Counted from the first letter of the stretch, positions 22,573 to 32,909 are shown. The stretch is 64,000 bases of DNA from Volucribacter psittacicida (GCF_004339025.1 NZ_SMFT01000002.1:469744-533743), one strand, 5' to 3'. Made by a program: numbers and translations. The notes: generated from the sequence alone by a model not told the origin.

Positions 22573-23565
22573 TTATAAAATATGCTCAAATTCCTGCATC
22601 ACTGATTTTGGCCATACACTACATTGCACTTCGCCAATATGTTTTTTCTGTAATAACAACATAACAAGACGAGATTGCCCAATGCCACCGCCGATAGTTT
22701 GCGGTAAACGACCGTTAATTAAATCTTGGTGCCAATCAAATTTTAAGCGTTCTTCATCGCCTTTAATGGCAAGTTGGCGGCGTAAAGCGACCTCATCAAC
22801 ACGAATCCCCATTGAAGAAAGCTCAAATGCACTCTCTAATACAGGGTTCCATACTAAAATATCGCCATTTAAGCCTTTATATTCACCTTCTGATGGCGTC
22901 GTCCAGTCATCATAATCTGGCGCACGAACATCATGTGGTTTACCATTAGATAGCTCGCCACCAATCCCAATTAAAAATACCGCTCCGTATTCTTTACAGA
23001 TCGCATTTTCACGTTGTTTATCATTCATTTCTGGGAAACGCTTAACCAAATCTTCGGTATGTACAAAGGTAATTTGCTCAGGTAAAAATGATTTTAATCC
23101 AAATTTTTCATCGACTAAGGCTTCCGTTTCACGAATTGCCGCATAAATGGAACGTACAGTTTGTTTTAAATAATCTAAGTTACGCGATCCTTCTGGCATA
23201 ACTTTTTCCCAATCCCATTGATCCACATAAACAGAGTGCGTGCGATCTAAAGAATCTTCATCAGGACGCAATGCTTTCATGTGAACAAATAGCCCTTCAT
23301 TTGGTTTAAACCCAAAACGTGCTAGGGTATGACGTTTCCATTTGGCGAGAGAATGCACAACTTCAAAGGTGGCATCTGTGATCTGCTTCACATTTACTTG
23401 CACAGCTTTCTCTGTACCTGAAAGATTATCTTGAATACCATTGCCCACTTGGCTTAAGATTGGACCTTGAACTTCAACAATACCTAAATGCTCAATTAAT
23501 TTTTCAGTAAAGGTATTTTTGGCAAAACTAATTTCTTGTTGTTGTAAAATAAATGATTTTTTCAT
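22573..23565 (-). CDS. asnA: AsnA asparagine synthetase, ammonia-dependent
   Basis: 330 residues, the length of E. coli AsnA. It makes asparagine from aspartate, ATP and ammonia, and has a class II aminoacyl-tRNA-synthetase-like fold ([41 protein letters not shown]). The divergent asnC regulator lies 171 bp away, the standard arrangement in which AsnC activates asnA when asparagine is low. It is followed by a USS terminator. Confidence 0.97.
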   Translation of the reverse strand: MKKSFILQQQEISFAKNTFTEKLIEHLGIVEVQGPILSQVGNGIQDNLSGTEKAVQVNVKQITDATFEVVHSLAKWKRHTLARFGFKPNEGLFVHMKALRPDEDSLDRTHSVYVDQWDWEKVMPEGSRNLDYLKQTVRSIYAAIRETEALVDEKFGLKSFLPEQITFVHTEDLVKRFPEMNDKQRENAICKEYGAVFLIGIGGELSNGKPHDVRAPDYDDWTTPSEGEYKGLNGDILVWNPVLESAFELSSMGIRVDEVALRRQLAIKGDEERLKFDWHQDLINGRLPQTIGGGIGQSRLVMLLLQKKHIGEVQCSVWPKSVMQEFEHIL

Positions 23566-23736
23566 CTTATATCGCCTTTGTAGAATACATTTTTATAATT
23601 TTTATTTATATTGCGCGCATTATTCAATAATATGTTGATCTAATTCAATAGATTTAATCATTATTTGCAAACGATATAGATAATATATAATAAAGATAGG
23701 CTTATTTCATAAAAAATATAAAAACGGAGCAAAATT

Positions 23737-24189
23737 ATGCACCAAATTGATAATTTAGATCAAAATATACTACGCGTATTAACTAAAGATGCCCGCACAC
23801 CTTACGCTGAAATGGCAAAAAACTTTGGTGTCAGCCCTGGCACTATTCACGTTAGGGTTGAAAAAATGCGACAGGCGAACATTATTGAAGGCACCAAAAT
23901 TAGAATTAATGAGCGTAAACTTGGTTATGATGTGTGCTGTTTTATTGGCATTATCCTAAAGAGTGCCAAAGACTATGAAAAAGTCATTAAGCAGTTAGAA
24001 AGTTTTGATGAAGTGGTAGAGGCTTATTACACAACAGGAAATTATTCTATCTTTATTAAAGTAATGACCCATACGATTGAAGAATTACATCATGTCCTTG
24101 TAACAAAAATTCAATTAATTGATGAAATTCAATCCACTGAAACCTTAATTTCTATGCAAAATCCGATTAAGCGTGATATTAAACCCTAA
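23737..24189 (+). CDS. asnC: AsnC, Lrp/AsnC-family transcriptional regulator
   Basis: 150 residues. The N-terminal winged helix (LDQNILRVLTKDARTPYAEM, GVSPGTIHVRVEKM) is followed by the RAM ligand-binding domain (YTTGNYSIFIKVMT). It is divergent from asnA and very probably regulates it in response to asparagine. The ATG has GGAG eight bases upstream. Confidence 0.95.
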   Translation: MHQIDNLDQNILRVLTKDARTPYAEMAKNFGVSPGTIHVRVEKMRQANIIEGTKIRINERKLGYDVCCFIGIILKSAKDYEKVIKQLESFDEVVEAYYTTGNYSIFIKVMTHTIEELHHVLVTKIQLIDEIQSTETLISMQNPIKRDIKP

Positions 24190-24200
24190 TATTCATTTAC

Positions 24201-24217
24201 GAGGGCAAACTGCCCTC
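24201..24217. terminator. Hairpin between convergent asnC and the phosphatase gene
   Basis: A perfect 7-bp stem GAGGGCA/TGCCCTC with a 3-base loop in the 33-bp gap between the two stop codons. T-runs on either side are weak, so it may serve as a bidirectional but imperfect terminator. Confidence 0.5.
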
Positions 24218-24222
24218 AATGA

Positions 24223-24696
24223 TTATTTCGTTAATTGTTGTTGTAGTTTTACCATCAACGCATCACAGCATTGATCGAGTAAATCATAGGTTTGTTGGAA
24301 ATCACCTGTATACCAAGGATCTGGGATATGATCATAGTCTAATGTTGGACAAAGATCGGTCACTTTAAATAATTTTTGTTTATCTGCTTGGAAAAAAGCC
24401 TGTAAATCTCGCAAATTCTGATTATCCATCGCAATAATATAGTCAAATTGTTGCCAATCTTGCGAACGTATTTTACGACTGACAAAGCCTTGTTTATCAA
24501 TATGATATTGACGCAATATTTTTGCTGTACCTTGATGCATATCTTCGCCGTCGTGATAGCCAGCGGTGCCTGCACTATCCACAATGACTTGCTTATCCAA
24601 TTTGGCTTTTTTCAATTTATCACGCAATAAATATTCAGCCATAGGCGAGCGGCAAATGTTACCTAGGCAAACAAACAGCACTGAACGTTGTAGCAT
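24223..24696 (-). CDS. Low-molecular-weight protein-tyrosine phosphatase
   Basis: 157 residues. The active-site P-loop Cys-x5-Arg is VCLGNICRSPMAE (C10, R16), with the catalytic acid in DPWYTGD (about D126). Members of this family dephosphorylate tyrosine kinases of capsule export or small aryl phosphates. No BY-kinase or capsule gene is adjacent, so the substrate is open. Convergent with asnC; AGGAG precedes the start. Confidence 0.9.
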   Translation of the reverse strand: MLQRSVLFVCLGNICRSPMAEYLLRDKLKKAKLDKQVIVDSAGTAGYHDGEDMHQGTAKILRQYHIDKQGFVSRKIRSQDWQQFDYIIAMDNQNLRDLQAFFQADKQKLFKVTDLCPTLDYDHIPDPWYTGDFQQTYDLLDQCCDALMVKLQQQLTK

Positions 24697-24825
24697 ATTT
24701 TTCTCCTCTGAATGATGAAGGCAATATTATAATGAACCCTAGACAAAAGCCAATATTTCGCATTAAGCGAAAAAATGCTATATTTAGTCCCCTTAATTTG
24801 TTTTGGGAATGTAATTTTAAAAAAT

Positions 24826-26052
24826 ATGATCAGATTTTGGCTAAAAGGAAAAACTCGGCAAATTTATACCGCACTTTTATTGAGTTGTGGTTATTTACCC
24901 TACTTATTTGCCAATGATCTTTCACAAATTCAGCAACAAATTAAACAGACTGAACAGCAAATAGCCCAGCAAAAACAACAACAGCAGCAATTACAAAACC
25001 AATTAAAAAATCAAGAAACCCATATTAATCAAGTGGTTAATCAATTACGTCAAGTAGAAAGTGAATTACGAGAAAGCAATAGACTCATTCAAGAAACGGC
25101 ACAACAAATTCAACAACTTGAAAAACAACAACAACGGCAAAAAGCGCAATTAGCTAAACAATTAGACTCAGCCTATCGTACTGGCACCAACCCTGCTTTA
25201 TTAGAAAAATTATTATCAGAAAAAGCACAAGATGCCGATCGTATGAAAAGATATTATGAGCATATCAATCAGGCTCGCATAGAATTAATTGAAGAGTTAA
25301 AACAAACACAACAGCAATTAGCCGAAAATCAAGCCTTTATTGAACAACAAAGGCAACAACAGCAACAACAATTAACAAGCCAAAAACAGCAACAACAAGC
25401 ATTACAACGCACACAAAACGAACGACAAAAAACCCTTAATCAATTAAACAAAACCTTGCAACAAGATGAAAATCGCTTAGCACAATTAAAAGCCAATGAA
25501 AACGCATTAAAACAGCAAATTCAACGGGCAGAAAAAGTCGCTCGTCAGCAAGAACAACGAGAACGAGAGGCCTATGCCCAGAAAAAAGCGGAGGCCGAGC
25601 GTAAAAATAACCGTCCTTATCAACCCACTGCACAAGAGCAACAATTATTACGTCAAACCGCAGGGCTTGGACAGCCTCGTAAGCAATATGCCTTCCCAGT
25701 GGTAGGCAATATTTTACATCGTTATGGCGCAAGCCAAGTAGGCGAATTAAAATGGAAAGGTATTGTTATTGGTGCCAAGACAGGCACAGCGGTCAAAGCC
25801 ATTGCTGATGGAAGAGTGATTTTAGCGAATTGGTTACAAGGCTATGGCTTAGTTGTCGTCATTGATCATGGTAAAGGCGATATGAGCTTATATGGTTATA
25901 ATCAAGCACTGGCTGTCAAAGAGGGAAATTTAGTGCGAGCGGGACAAAAAATCGCCGAAGTTGGGAACTCTGGTGGGCAAGGACGTTCTTCCCTGTATTT
26001 TGAAATCCGCCGTCAAGGTAATGCAGTAAATCCAATAGGTTGGTTAAAATGA
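24826..26052 (+). CDS. envC: EnvC-type divisome protein (amidase activator, degenerate LytM)
   Basis: About 408 residues from the ATG at 24826; an ATG 17 codons upstream is also in frame and neither has a good ribosome site. A signal peptide (ends near YLFAND) leads to a long Gln-rich coiled coil (about 35-280), then a C-terminal M23/LytM domain. The LytM zinc ligands are replaced (LYGYN for HxxAH, SSLYFEIR for xHLHFEIR), so it should not cleave peptidoglycan but, like E. coli EnvC, recruit and activate amidases at the septum. It overlaps the following deacetylase gene by four bases, as in the envC-yibQ pair of enterobacteria. Confidence 0.9.
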   Translation: MIRFWLKGKTRQIYTALLLSCGYLPYLFANDLSQIQQQIKQTEQQIAQQKQQQQQLQNQLKNQETHINQVVNQLRQVESELRESNRLIQETAQQIQQLEKQQQRQKAQLAKQLDSAYRTGTNPALLEKLLSEKAQDADRMKRYYEHINQARIELIEELKQTQQQLAENQAFIEQQRQQQQQQLTSQKQQQQALQRTQNERQKTLNQLNKTLQQDENRLAQLKANENALKQQIQRAEKVARQQEQREREAYAQKKAEAERKNNRPYQPTAQEQQLLRQTAGLGQPRKQYAFPVVGNILHRYGASQVGELKWKGIVIGAKTGTAVKAIADGRVILANWLQGYGLVVVIDHGKGDMSLYGYNQALAVKEGNLVRAGQKIAEVGNSGGQGRSSLYFEIRRQGNAVNPIGWLK

Positions 26053-26882
26053 TCAAAAAATTGAGACAAAGTGCGGTAATTTTTAGCATGATTTTTTCTG
26101 TTATTCCTCAAGTTTATGCTGGTAAACTCGCCATTGTGATTGATGATATAGGTTATCGTCAACGTGAAGACAGTGCGATTTATGCCTTACCGCCACAAAT
26201 TGCTGTCGCCATTATTCCCGCTGCCCCCTATGCCAAACAACGTAATCAGCTAGCTTATCAACAAGGGCGAGATATTCTTATTCACTTACCTATGCAAGCC
26301 AAAAACAATATGAAATTAGAACTTGGCGGCATTTATCTGGGTATGAGCCAAAATGAAGTAGCACAACGTGTTGCTAATGCAAAAAACATCGTATCCTATG
26401 CCATAGGATTAAATAATCATACAGGAAGTGCGGCAACCTCTAATGCCCCTTTAATGGAAAATTTAATGCTGGCTTTACGACAACATCATTTATTTTTTCT
26501 TGATAGCCGCACTATTGGAAGCAGTGTTGCCAGTAAAATTGCTCGCCAACAGGGTATAAAAGCGCTCGATCGTGATATTTTCTTAGATGATAGCGATCAC
26601 TTCCATGATGTACAAAACCAGTTCCAACGAGCAATTCAATATGCACGCAAACAAGGAAAAGCCGTAGTCATTGGGCACCCTCGCCCTAATACCATTAAAG
26701 TTTTGCAAGCAGGTTTACGTCAATTACCCCCTGATATTCAATTAGTGAGTATTAGTAGTCTATGGCGTAACGAAAAAATCACCCCAGCAAAACCTTTTAT
26801 TCTGTTATTTAGCCAACAAGCCGCCCCAACATCTACCCCACCTTTTGAACCTGTGGTAGGATTGCGAGGTATGCCACAATAA
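26049..26882 (+). CDS. yibQ: Divergent polysaccharide deacetylase (YibQ family)
   Basis: 277 residues from the ATG at 26049, which overlaps the envC stop (ATGA). Signal peptide (about 1-22, PQVYAG), then a NodB-like barrel of the divergent polysaccharide deacetylase family: KLAIVIDDIGYR, VAVAIIPAAPYA, ILIHLPMQAKN, GLNNHTGSAATS, FLDSRTIG, VVIGHPRPNT. The metal-binding Asp/His pattern is only partly that of active deacetylases. It is periplasmic and functionally uncharacterised, but persistently linked to envC, so a role in cell-wall remodelling at division is a reasonable guess. Confidence 0.88.
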   Translation: MIKKLRQSAVIFSMIFSVIPQVYAGKLAIVIDDIGYRQREDSAIYALPPQIAVAIIPAAPYAKQRNQLAYQQGRDILIHLPMQAKNNMKLELGGIYLGMSQNEVAQRVANAKNIVSYAIGLNNHTGSAATSNAPLMENLMLALRQHHLFFLDSRTIGSSVASKIARQQGIKALDRDIFLDDSDHFHDVQNQFQRAIQYARKQGKAVVIGHPRPNTIKVLQAGLRQLPPDIQLVSISSLWRNEKITPAKPFILLFSQQAAPTSTPPFEPVVGLRGMPQ

Positions 26883-26898
26883 ACACAGCGACATCACC

Positions 26899-27375
26899 AT
26901 GGCAAAATCAAACTATATTACTCGAGCAGGCTGGAATGCCTTAGATCAAGAATTAAAATACCTTTGGAAAGAAGAACGCCCAAAAGTTACCCAAGCGGTT
27001 TCAGAGGCGGCGGCATTAGGCGATCGCAGTGAAAATGCAGAATATATTTATGGAAAACGACGTTTACGAGAAATTGATCGCCGAGTACGTTTTCTAATGA
27101 AACGATTAGAAGTTTTACAAATTGTGGATTATCATCCACGCCAAGAAGGCAAAGTCTTTTTCGGTGCTTGGGTTGAAGTAGAAAATCAACAAGGAGAAAT
27201 CAAACAATATCGTATTGTTGGTTGCGATGAATTTGATCCCGCTAAAAATTGGATTTCCATTGACTCGCCTGTAGCAAGAGCCTTGATTGGCAAGCAAATT
27301 GACGATGAAATCAAGGTACAAACCCCTTCGGGTTTAAATACCTTGTATATTAATCGGATTTGGTATCGAGAATAA
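26899..27375 (+). CDS. greB: GreB transcript cleavage factor
   Basis: 158 residues. N-terminal coiled coil with acidic tip (ALGDRSENAEY, D and E that reach the RNA polymerase active site) and a C-terminal FKBP-like domain. The MAKSNYITRAGW start and RRVRFLMKRLEVLQIV mark GreB rather than GreA. It rescues backtracked polymerase. Convergent with rseC, with only six bases between stop codons. Confidence 0.93.
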   Translation: MAKSNYITRAGWNALDQELKYLWKEERPKVTQAVSEAAALGDRSENAEYIYGKRRLREIDRRVRFLMKRLEVLQIVDYHPRQEGKVFFGAWVEVENQQGEIKQYRIVGCDEFDPAKNWISIDSPVARALIGKQIDDEIKVQTPSGLNTLYINRIWYRE

Positions 27376-27381
27376 TTACAC

Positions 27382-27816
27382 TTACCCAACAACCCTCAAC
27401 AAAATAGGTTGATAGGCTTCACGTTGGTTAAGGCGTTTGCTGTACCAGCGGACAAAAATGAAACTGAAGGTGGTTGTGAGAAGAATTAGGCTTGCGCGGG
27501 TCAGTTCGCTTGTAAAAATACCTTCAGTGAGGAAAGTGGTTAGTAAAATACTTAATAAGGGGACGATATACATTAAAAGTGCGGTAAAAATAAGGGATTT
27601 TTCGGCTAATCCGATTTGCACAATTTGTCCTGCTTTAAGTGGCGTTAGGCTTTCTACGGTAAATATATGTTTCCCTTTTTCTCCCGCTAATTCAGAAAGT
27701 ACCGCGGTTCCACAACCTTGCTTTGCCGCGCAACTACCACAAGCGGATTGGCTTTCACATTGTACTTTCGCTATGCCATTACAGTAACTCAATACCACCG
27801 CATTTTCTGTCAACAT
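27382..27816 (-). CDS. rseC: RseC/MucC-family membrane protein
   Basis: 144 residues. An N-terminal cysteine cluster (CESQSACGSCAAKQGCG) is followed by two transmembrane helices (about 70-115). RseC family proteins modulate sigma-E and appear in electron-transfer (Rnf/Rsx reducing) complexes acting on SoxR in E. coli. Fourth gene of rpoE-rseA-rseB-rseC, 14 bp after rseB. Confidence 0.9.
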   Translation of the reverse strand: MLTENAVVLSYCNGIAKVQCESQSACGSCAAKQGCGTAVLSELAGEKGKHIFTVESLTPLKAGQIVQIGLAEKSLIFTALLMYIVPLLSILLTTFLTEGIFTSELTRASLILLTTTFSFIFVRWYSKRLNQREAYQPILLRVVG

Positions 27817-27830
27817 AATACTTCTCCCCT

Positions 27831-28784
27831 TTATTTGGAATGAAATTGAACATCTTGCACAATGCGTTTTGCTGTTGTCAGGGGGATTTGCCCGATTAAA
27901 GTCACTTCTTTATTATTAATGGTTTCACTATAAATGGTGTAAGCCCCTTGTTTCCACACCATTTCTTGATTTTCAGGTAATGCACTGTCTGAAACATATA
28001 AGTTAAAAGAAAATAGCTGATCACTGTAAGATTGGCTTTCGATCAGGTCATTATCCACTTGTTGGCGGGCGGTTTTTATTTGGTGGAAACCATTAGGTAC
28101 CCAGCTCGGTGCCCAATCCATTTTTTCTATCAATGGTTCAACATTTTTTTGATTAATGCTTGGTGGAAAATAGGCGGAATTAATGTAATTAAGCAAGGGA
28201 TTAGGATCATCAAGCATATACATATTTAATACGCGAAATTGTTCTAATAGATTCCCTTCACGATCAAGTAAGTCGCTACGCAATAATAAGTGGTTTTGTT
28301 CATCAATGAATAAAACATATTGATAGCGGAAATTATCTTTAGGTTGAATACGTATGGTTTGCACTACTCGATTAGCAATGCGATTGCGTCCAATATTGGT
28401 AAAATCATAATTTTCGGTTAAGCCTGTAAAATCGGTACGCAAAACATTGGGTAAATTATCAACAATATTATTGGCATATAAGGAGAAAGGTTGATAATTA
28501 TTACCAAAATAACTGATGAGGTTATCACGTTGGATAATTTCTTGTGGGCTATTATCTAAACTTAATAATTGGGCATAGGTTTTATCATTCTCATAAATAT
28601 GCCGATAACGTAAGGATAGCGTGTCAAGCGGATTAATGGCGATAAAAGATAAGTCATAATTGCCTTTTTGGGTGGCTTGGGACATTTCTACGAGTAATGC
28701 TTGTGCCTGCTCATCAGCCCAAGTAGGTAAGCTATGGGTTAATGTTAGCAAAAGTGCGGTCAGTTTTAGTAATGTTTTTTTCAT
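27831..28784 (-). CDS. rseB: RseB periplasmic sigma-E regulator
   Basis: 317 residues. Signal peptide (about 1-23, LPTWADE) and MucB/RseB lipid-binding-like fold (NYDLSFIAINPLDTLSLRYR, WAPSWVPNGFHQIK). It binds the periplasmic part of RseA and senses off-pathway LPS in E. coli. A USS lies inside its signal sequence (28752). Confidence 0.92.
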   Translation of the reverse strand: MKKTLLKLTALLLTLTHSLPTWADEQAQALLVEMSQATQKGNYDLSFIAINPLDTLSLRYRHIYENDKTYAQLLSLDNSPQEIIQRDNLISYFGNNYQPFSLYANNIVDNLPNVLRTDFTGLTENYDFTNIGRNRIANRVVQTIRIQPKDNFRYQYVLFIDEQNHLLLRSDLLDREGNLLEQFRVLNMYMLDDPNPLLNYINSAYFPPSINQKNVEPLIEKMDWAPSWVPNGFHQIKTARQQVDNDLIESQSYSDQLFSFNLYVSDSALPENQEMVWKQGAYTIYSETINNKEVTLIGQIPLTTAKRIVQDVQFHSK

Positions 28785-28862
28785 ATACGGGCTTCAATAT
28801 TAGAAAGGGAAAAGTCTTCACTTTTCCCCTTAATTTTTGTTAAAACGTTAATGATTAATGCG

Positions 28863-29423
28863 TTACTGATTTTGTGCCGAATGGCTATTTACTCGACGTT
28901 GCAACTCATAATCTTGTAACATCGCTTCAATGCGTTTACTTTTTTGTTCTAGCTGATCCGCAGTAACAACATCTTGCGTTGGTGCATTGTAACTTACCGC
29001 TTGCACATTATTATTAAACGGCAAGGTTTGTAGCACAGGGGTATCCACATCGGCATTTGCCATATTATCACTGCCATTAAAAGATTGCACGCCTAATACA
29101 GCAACCAAACAAACCCCAGCGGCAACGGCAACTTGAGTAATGGGCATAAATAAACGGCGTATTTTTTGCACAAAAGGCGATTTTTCCGTTTCAGCAATAG
29201 AAGGCTGCTCTTGATAGCTTTCCTCTTTTGCAATCACTGATGCCATTTTCGCCGTAAAGTCTTCCCCTAGAATCACTTGGCTCGTTTCCTGACGCATCAC
29301 AGAACGAACAAGATGAAAATGATGCCAAGTCTGCTGTAATTTCGGATCTTGGTGAATTTCATCAATAAATTGGTTACTTACTTGTTCTCCATCCATATAG
29401 GCCGAAAGTAACTCTTTTTGCAT
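28863..29423 (-). CDS. rseA: RseA anti-sigma-E factor
   Basis: 186 residues from the second ATG (29421-29423, MQKELLSAYMDGEQ), chosen because GGAG is seven bases away; the first ATG is only one base from it. N-terminal sigma-binding domain (about 1-80), one transmembrane helix (about 98-118, VAVAAGVCLVAVLGV) and a periplasmic tail cleaved by DegS/RseP in the model system. Second gene of the rpoE operon. Confidence 0.93.
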   Translation of the reverse strand: MQKELLSAYMDGEQVSNQFIDEIHQDPKLQQTWHHFHLVRSVMRQETSQVILGEDFTAKMASVIAKEESYQEQPSIAETEKSPFVQKIRRLFMPITQVAVAAGVCLVAVLGVQSFNGSDNMANADVDTPVLQTLPFNNNVQAVSYNAPTQDVVTADQLEQKSKRIEAMLQDYELQRRVNSHSAQNQ

Positions 29424-29483
29424 ATTCATACTCCAACGTTCGGTTTATCTTTGCAATGTAATTTGGGCATTTGTGTTTTCAAA

Positions 29484-30059
29484 TTAGCGTTGCATTAAAG
29501 GGGCGATTTTGCTTTCAATAATTTCTCTCGCACGAAATATTCTTGAGCGTACAGTGCCAACAGGGCATTCCATTATTTCTGCAATTTCTTCATAACTCAT
29601 ACCTTCAATTTCTCGCAAGGTAATCGCCGTTTTTAATTCTTCTTGCAAACTATTAATGGTATCAAATACGGTTTGTTTTAACTCCGCAGATAACATTAAG
29701 TTTTCTGGTGTTTCTACATCCCGTAAATGGCTACCGACTTCATAACTTTCCGCCTCTTCCGCTAAAATATCTTCTTTCGGCGGACGGCGACCTTGTGCCA
29801 TTAAATAATTTTTAGCAGTATTGACTGCAATTCTATAAAGCCATGTATAGAAAGCACTTTCGCCACGAAACGAATCCAAAGAGCGGTACGCTTTTATAAA
29901 GGATTCCTGCACAACATCAGGTATATCATTAGCAGATACATAGCGACTCAGCAGTCCAGCCAGTTTATTCTGATAACGAGATACCAATAAATTAAAGGCT
30001 TTTTTATCTCCCTGCTGTACTCTTTCTACCAAAGCTTGATCTGTTAGCTGTTCACTCAT
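29484..30059 (-). CDS. rpoE: RNA polymerase sigma-E factor
   Basis: 191 residues, ECF sigma. Region 2 (LVSRYQNKLAGLLSRYVSAN, DVVQESFIKAYRSLDSFRGE, FYTWLYRIAVNTAKNYLMAQ) and region 4 (LREIEGMSYEEIAEIMECPV) are clear and close to E. coli RpoE. It directs envelope stress genes and its own operon; a sigma-E-type promoter sits 75-102 bp upstream. Confidence 0.97.
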   Translation of the reverse strand: MSEQLTDQALVERVQQGDKKAFNLLVSRYQNKLAGLLSRYVSANDIPDVVQESFIKAYRSLDSFRGESAFYTWLYRIAVNTAKNYLMAQGRRPPKEDILAEEAESYEVGSHLRDVETPENLMLSAELKQTVFDTINSLQEELKTAITLREIEGMSYEEIAEIMECPVGTVRSRIFRAREIIESKIAPLMQR

Positions 30060-30133
30060 GAACAGTGAATCTCCTTAAATCTGTTTCTCTCTAACAATCT
30101 TCAATATCAAAGACAGCAAGCTTGTACGTTGAG

Positions 30134-30160
30134 TTAGAGCGAATAACCAAAAAAAAGTTC
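30134..30160 (-). promoter_or_regulatory. Sigma-E promoter of the rpoE operon
   Basis: On the minus strand GAACTT (-35; 30155-30160) and TCTAA (-10; 30134-30138) with a 16-bp spacer, matching the E. coli sigma-E consensus GGAACTT/TCTRA except for the first G. Explains autoregulation of rpoE-rseABC. Confidence 0.75.
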
Positions 30161-30190
30161 AATCTTTTTTGTAAAGATGAACCTAATAGC

Positions 30191-30442
30191 CTATCTTTCC
30201 AATGTTTGTTGAATATGGGTGATCATCTCCCGCAATTCAAGGTCTTGTGGTTGAGAGCCTTTAAATAACCAAGAGAACAGCTCCAAATCAGAACAAGCCA
30301 ATAAACGGATAAAAACCTCTTTTTGTTGCTCGGTTAAATGGTCAAAATGCTGTTGATAAAAGGGCATAATAATATTGTCTAACTCCAACATACCACGCCG
30401 ACAATCCCACTCAATTCTTAATTTATTATATTTGCTCATCAT
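30191..30442 (-). CDS. sdhE: SdhE/YgfY-family FAD assembly factor
   Basis: 83 residues with the RGxxE flavinylation motif in CRRGMLELDNIIMPFYQ. SdhE promotes covalent FAD attachment to succinate dehydrogenase or fumarate reductase; most Pasteurellaceae have fumarate reductase, the likely client. It stands upstream of rpoE in the same direction, but the sigma-E promoter between them suggests separate control. Confidence 0.9.
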   Translation of the reverse strand: MMSKYNKLRIEWDCRRGMLELDNIIMPFYQQHFDHLTEQQKEVFIRLLACSDLELFSWLFKGSQPQDLELREMITHIQQTLER

Positions 30443-30539
30443 TTAATCCAAAATATCCATAATTAGGGGTTATTTTAACATAAAAATTTGAGCCAACAGG
30501 CTAAAACAAGTATCCTATGGGCAATTTTAACTTAACACA

Positions 30540-32861
30540 ATGAAACTTATGTTAAATCAACAAATCAGCCAAATTATTGCCGCCGAATTAGCGGTACAAC
30601 CTCAACAAATTCTCGCCGCCATAGGCTTACTTGATGATGGTAATACCATTCCTTTTATTGCACGTTACCGCAAAGAGGTAACAGGGGGGCTTGATGATAG
30701 CCAATTACGCCATTTTGAAAGCCGTCTAACCTATTTGCGTGAATTAGAAGATCGCCGCCAAACTATCTTGAAATCCATTGATGAACAAGGCAAATTAACC
30801 GACGCTTTGCAACAAAAAATCCTCGCTTGCCAAAGTAAAACCGAACTTGAAGATCTTTATTTGCCTTATAAACCAAAACGGCGTACCAAAGGGCAAATTG
30901 CCATTGAAGCAGGGCTTGAACCCCTTGCGGATTTATTATGGCAAAATCCACAAACCGATCCTGAACTTGCTGCCACAGATTATCTTAATGCAGAGCAAGG
31001 TTTTGCTGATAGCAAAGCGGTATTAGATGGGGCGCGTTATATTTTAATGGAACGTTTTGCCGAAGATGCGGAATTATTAGCGAAAATTCGCCAATATTTA
31101 AAACAAAATGCCTTATTGATCTCTAAAGTCATTGCAGGTAAAGAAAATGATGGGGCAAAATTCCAAGATTATTTTGATCACCAAGAATTATTACGCCAAG
31201 TGCCTTCCCATCGTGCTTTAGCGATGTTGCGAGGACGCAATGAGGGTATCTTACAACTGAGTTTAAACGCCGATCCTGAGGCCGATGAAAATAGTCGCCA
31301 TAGTTATTGTGAAGAAATTATTCGCCAACATCTCAATGTCCATTTACAGCAACAACCTGCGGATAAATGGCATGAGCAAGTGATCGCTTGGACGTGGAAA
31401 ATCAAAATTTCTCTGCATTTAGAAACTGAATTAATGACCGCATTACGGGAAAAAGCCGAAGAAGAGGCGATTAATGTTTTTGCCCGCAATCTCAGTGCCT
31501 TATTAATGGCCGCGCCTGCTGGCGCGAAAACCACTATTGGACTTGACCCTGGATTACGCACAGGGGTAAAAGTGGCCGTTGTGGATAACACGGGCAAATT
31601 ACTGGCAACCGACACTATTTATCCCCATACAGGACAAGAACAAAAAGCAATGCTCAGTTTATTTAACTTGATCAAAACCCATCAAGTAGAGCTTATTGCC
31701 ATTGGTAACGGTACAGCCTCTCGAGAAACGGAACGATTTGCCAAAGAGGTCGTCAAACAATGTGGCGAAAACAAACCGCAAACCGTGGTGGTAAGTGAGG
31801 CGGGTGCTTCCGTTTATTCCGCCTCCGAATTAGCTGCGACAGAATTTCCCGAGCTTGATGTGTCTTTGCGTGGTGCCGTATCCATTGCACGCCGATTACA
31901 AGATCCCCTTGCCGAATTAGTTAAAATTGAGCCAAAAGCCATTGGCGTTGGGCAATATCAACACGATGTTAATCAAAGTCAATTAGCACGCAAACTTGAT
32001 GCAGTGGTAGAAGATTGTGTAAATGCCGTTGGGGTGGATCTCAATACTGCCTCTGCCCCTTTATTGGCAAGGGTAGCAGGTATGACCAAAACCCTCGCAC
32101 AAAATATCGTGGCTTACCGTGATGAAAATGGACGCTTTGCCAGCCGTAACGACTTGAAAAAGGTGCCAAGGCTCGGTCCAAAAGCCTTTGAACAATGTGC
32201 AGGCTTTATGCGTATTGCCCAAGGCAACAATCCCTTAGATGCCTCTGGTGTCCACCCAGAAGCCTATCCTGTGGTAGAAAAAATCTTACAAGCCACCGCA
32301 CAATCTATTCAACAGCTAATGGGGAATACCAGTGTCATTCGCCAACTTGATGCCAAACAATTTACCGATCAGCAATTTGGTTTACCTACCGTACAAGATA
32401 TTTTCAAAGAGCTAGAAAAACCCGGACGAGATCCTCGTGGAGAGTTTAAAACCGCCACCTTTATGGACGGCGTAGAAAATATTGATGATCTCAAAGCAGG
32501 TATGATTTTGGAGGGAACAATTACCAACGTAACCAACTTTGGGGCGTTCGTGGATATTGGTGTTCATCAAGATGGTTTGGTACATATTTCCTCATTAAGC
32601 GATAAATTTGTCGATGATCCTCATCAAGTGGTTAAAACAGGGGATATTGTAAAAGTGAAAGTACTTGATGTAGATGTGGCTCGCAAACGTATCGCTTTGA
32701 CAATGCGATTAGATGAAAATATTGGCGACAAAAATAATGCCAAAACTGACCGCACTTTAGCAACAAAAGCAACGAAGCCTACTCGCCAACAAAACCATAA
32801 AAACCAAAATTCAGCAATGGGTAATGCCTTTGCTGATGCCTTGAGGAATTGGAAGCAGTAA
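30540..32861 (+). CDS. tex: Tex family transcription-associated RNA-binding protein
   Basis: 773 residues, typical for Tex. Order: N-terminal helical domain ([20 protein letters not shown]), YqgF RNase H-like domain (about 330-430, [19 protein letters not shown]), helix-hairpin-helix (about 500-560, [20 protein letters not shown]), S1 domain (about 655-725, [20 protein letters not shown]). It binds nucleic acid and is linked to RNA polymerase and toxin or competence gene expression in other bacteria. A USS is in the 3' end (32749). Confidence 0.95.
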   Translation: MKLMLNQQISQIIAAELAVQPQQILAAIGLLDDGNTIPFIARYRKEVTGGLDDSQLRHFESRLTYLRELEDRRQTILKSIDEQGKLTDALQQKILACQSKTELEDLYLPYKPKRRTKGQIAIEAGLEPLADLLWQNPQTDPELAATDYLNAEQGFADSKAVLDGARYILMERFAEDAELLAKIRQYLKQNALLISKVIAGKENDGAKFQDYFDHQELLRQVPSHRALAMLRGRNEGILQLSLNADPEADENSRHSYCEEIIRQHLNVHLQQQPADKWHEQVIAWTWKIKISLHLETELMTALREKAEEEAINVFARNLSALLMAAPAGAKTTIGLDPGLRTGVKVAVVDNTGKLLATDTIYPHTGQEQKAMLSLFNLIKTHQVELIAIGNGTASRETERFAKEVVKQCGENKPQTVVVSEAGASVYSASELAATEFPELDVSLRGAVSIARRLQDPLAELVKIEPKAIGVGQYQHDVNQSQLARKLDAVVEDCVNAVGVDLNTASAPLLARVAGMTKTLAQNIVAYRDENGRFASRNDLKKVPRLGPKAFEQCAGFMRIAQGNNPLDASGVHPEAYPVVEKILQATAQSIQQLMGNTSVIRQLDAKQFTDQQFGLPTVQDIFKELEKPGRDPRGEFKTATFMDGVENIDDLKAGMILEGTITNVTNFGAFVDIGVHQDGLVHISSLSDKFVDDPHQVVKTGDIVKVKVLDVDVARKRIALTMRLDENIGDKNNAKTDRTLATKATKPTRQQNHKNQNSAMGNAFADALRNWKQ

Positions 32862-32878
32862 AAGCGTAGTTAAAAAGA

Positions 32879-32909
32879 AAGGAACACGAAATAAATGTGT
32901 TCCTTTTTT
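32879..32909 (+). terminator. Rho-independent terminator after tex
   Basis: Perfect stem AGGAACAC/GTGTTCCT with a 9-base AT loop, followed by six T, between the convergent tex and nlpD stops. Confidence 0.88.

Noticed and set aside
25290-25480. Dense CAA/CAG runs in envC that look like a trinucleotide microsatellite
   Set aside because: They encode the Gln-rich coiled coil; the repeats are interrupted and three-base changes would not shift frame, so no switching is implied.
30150-30158. T8 run in the sigma-E promoter as a phase-variation tract
   Set aside because: A/T runs of this length are common in this AT-rich genome and the run belongs to the -35 flank that is T-rich in sigma-E promoters.
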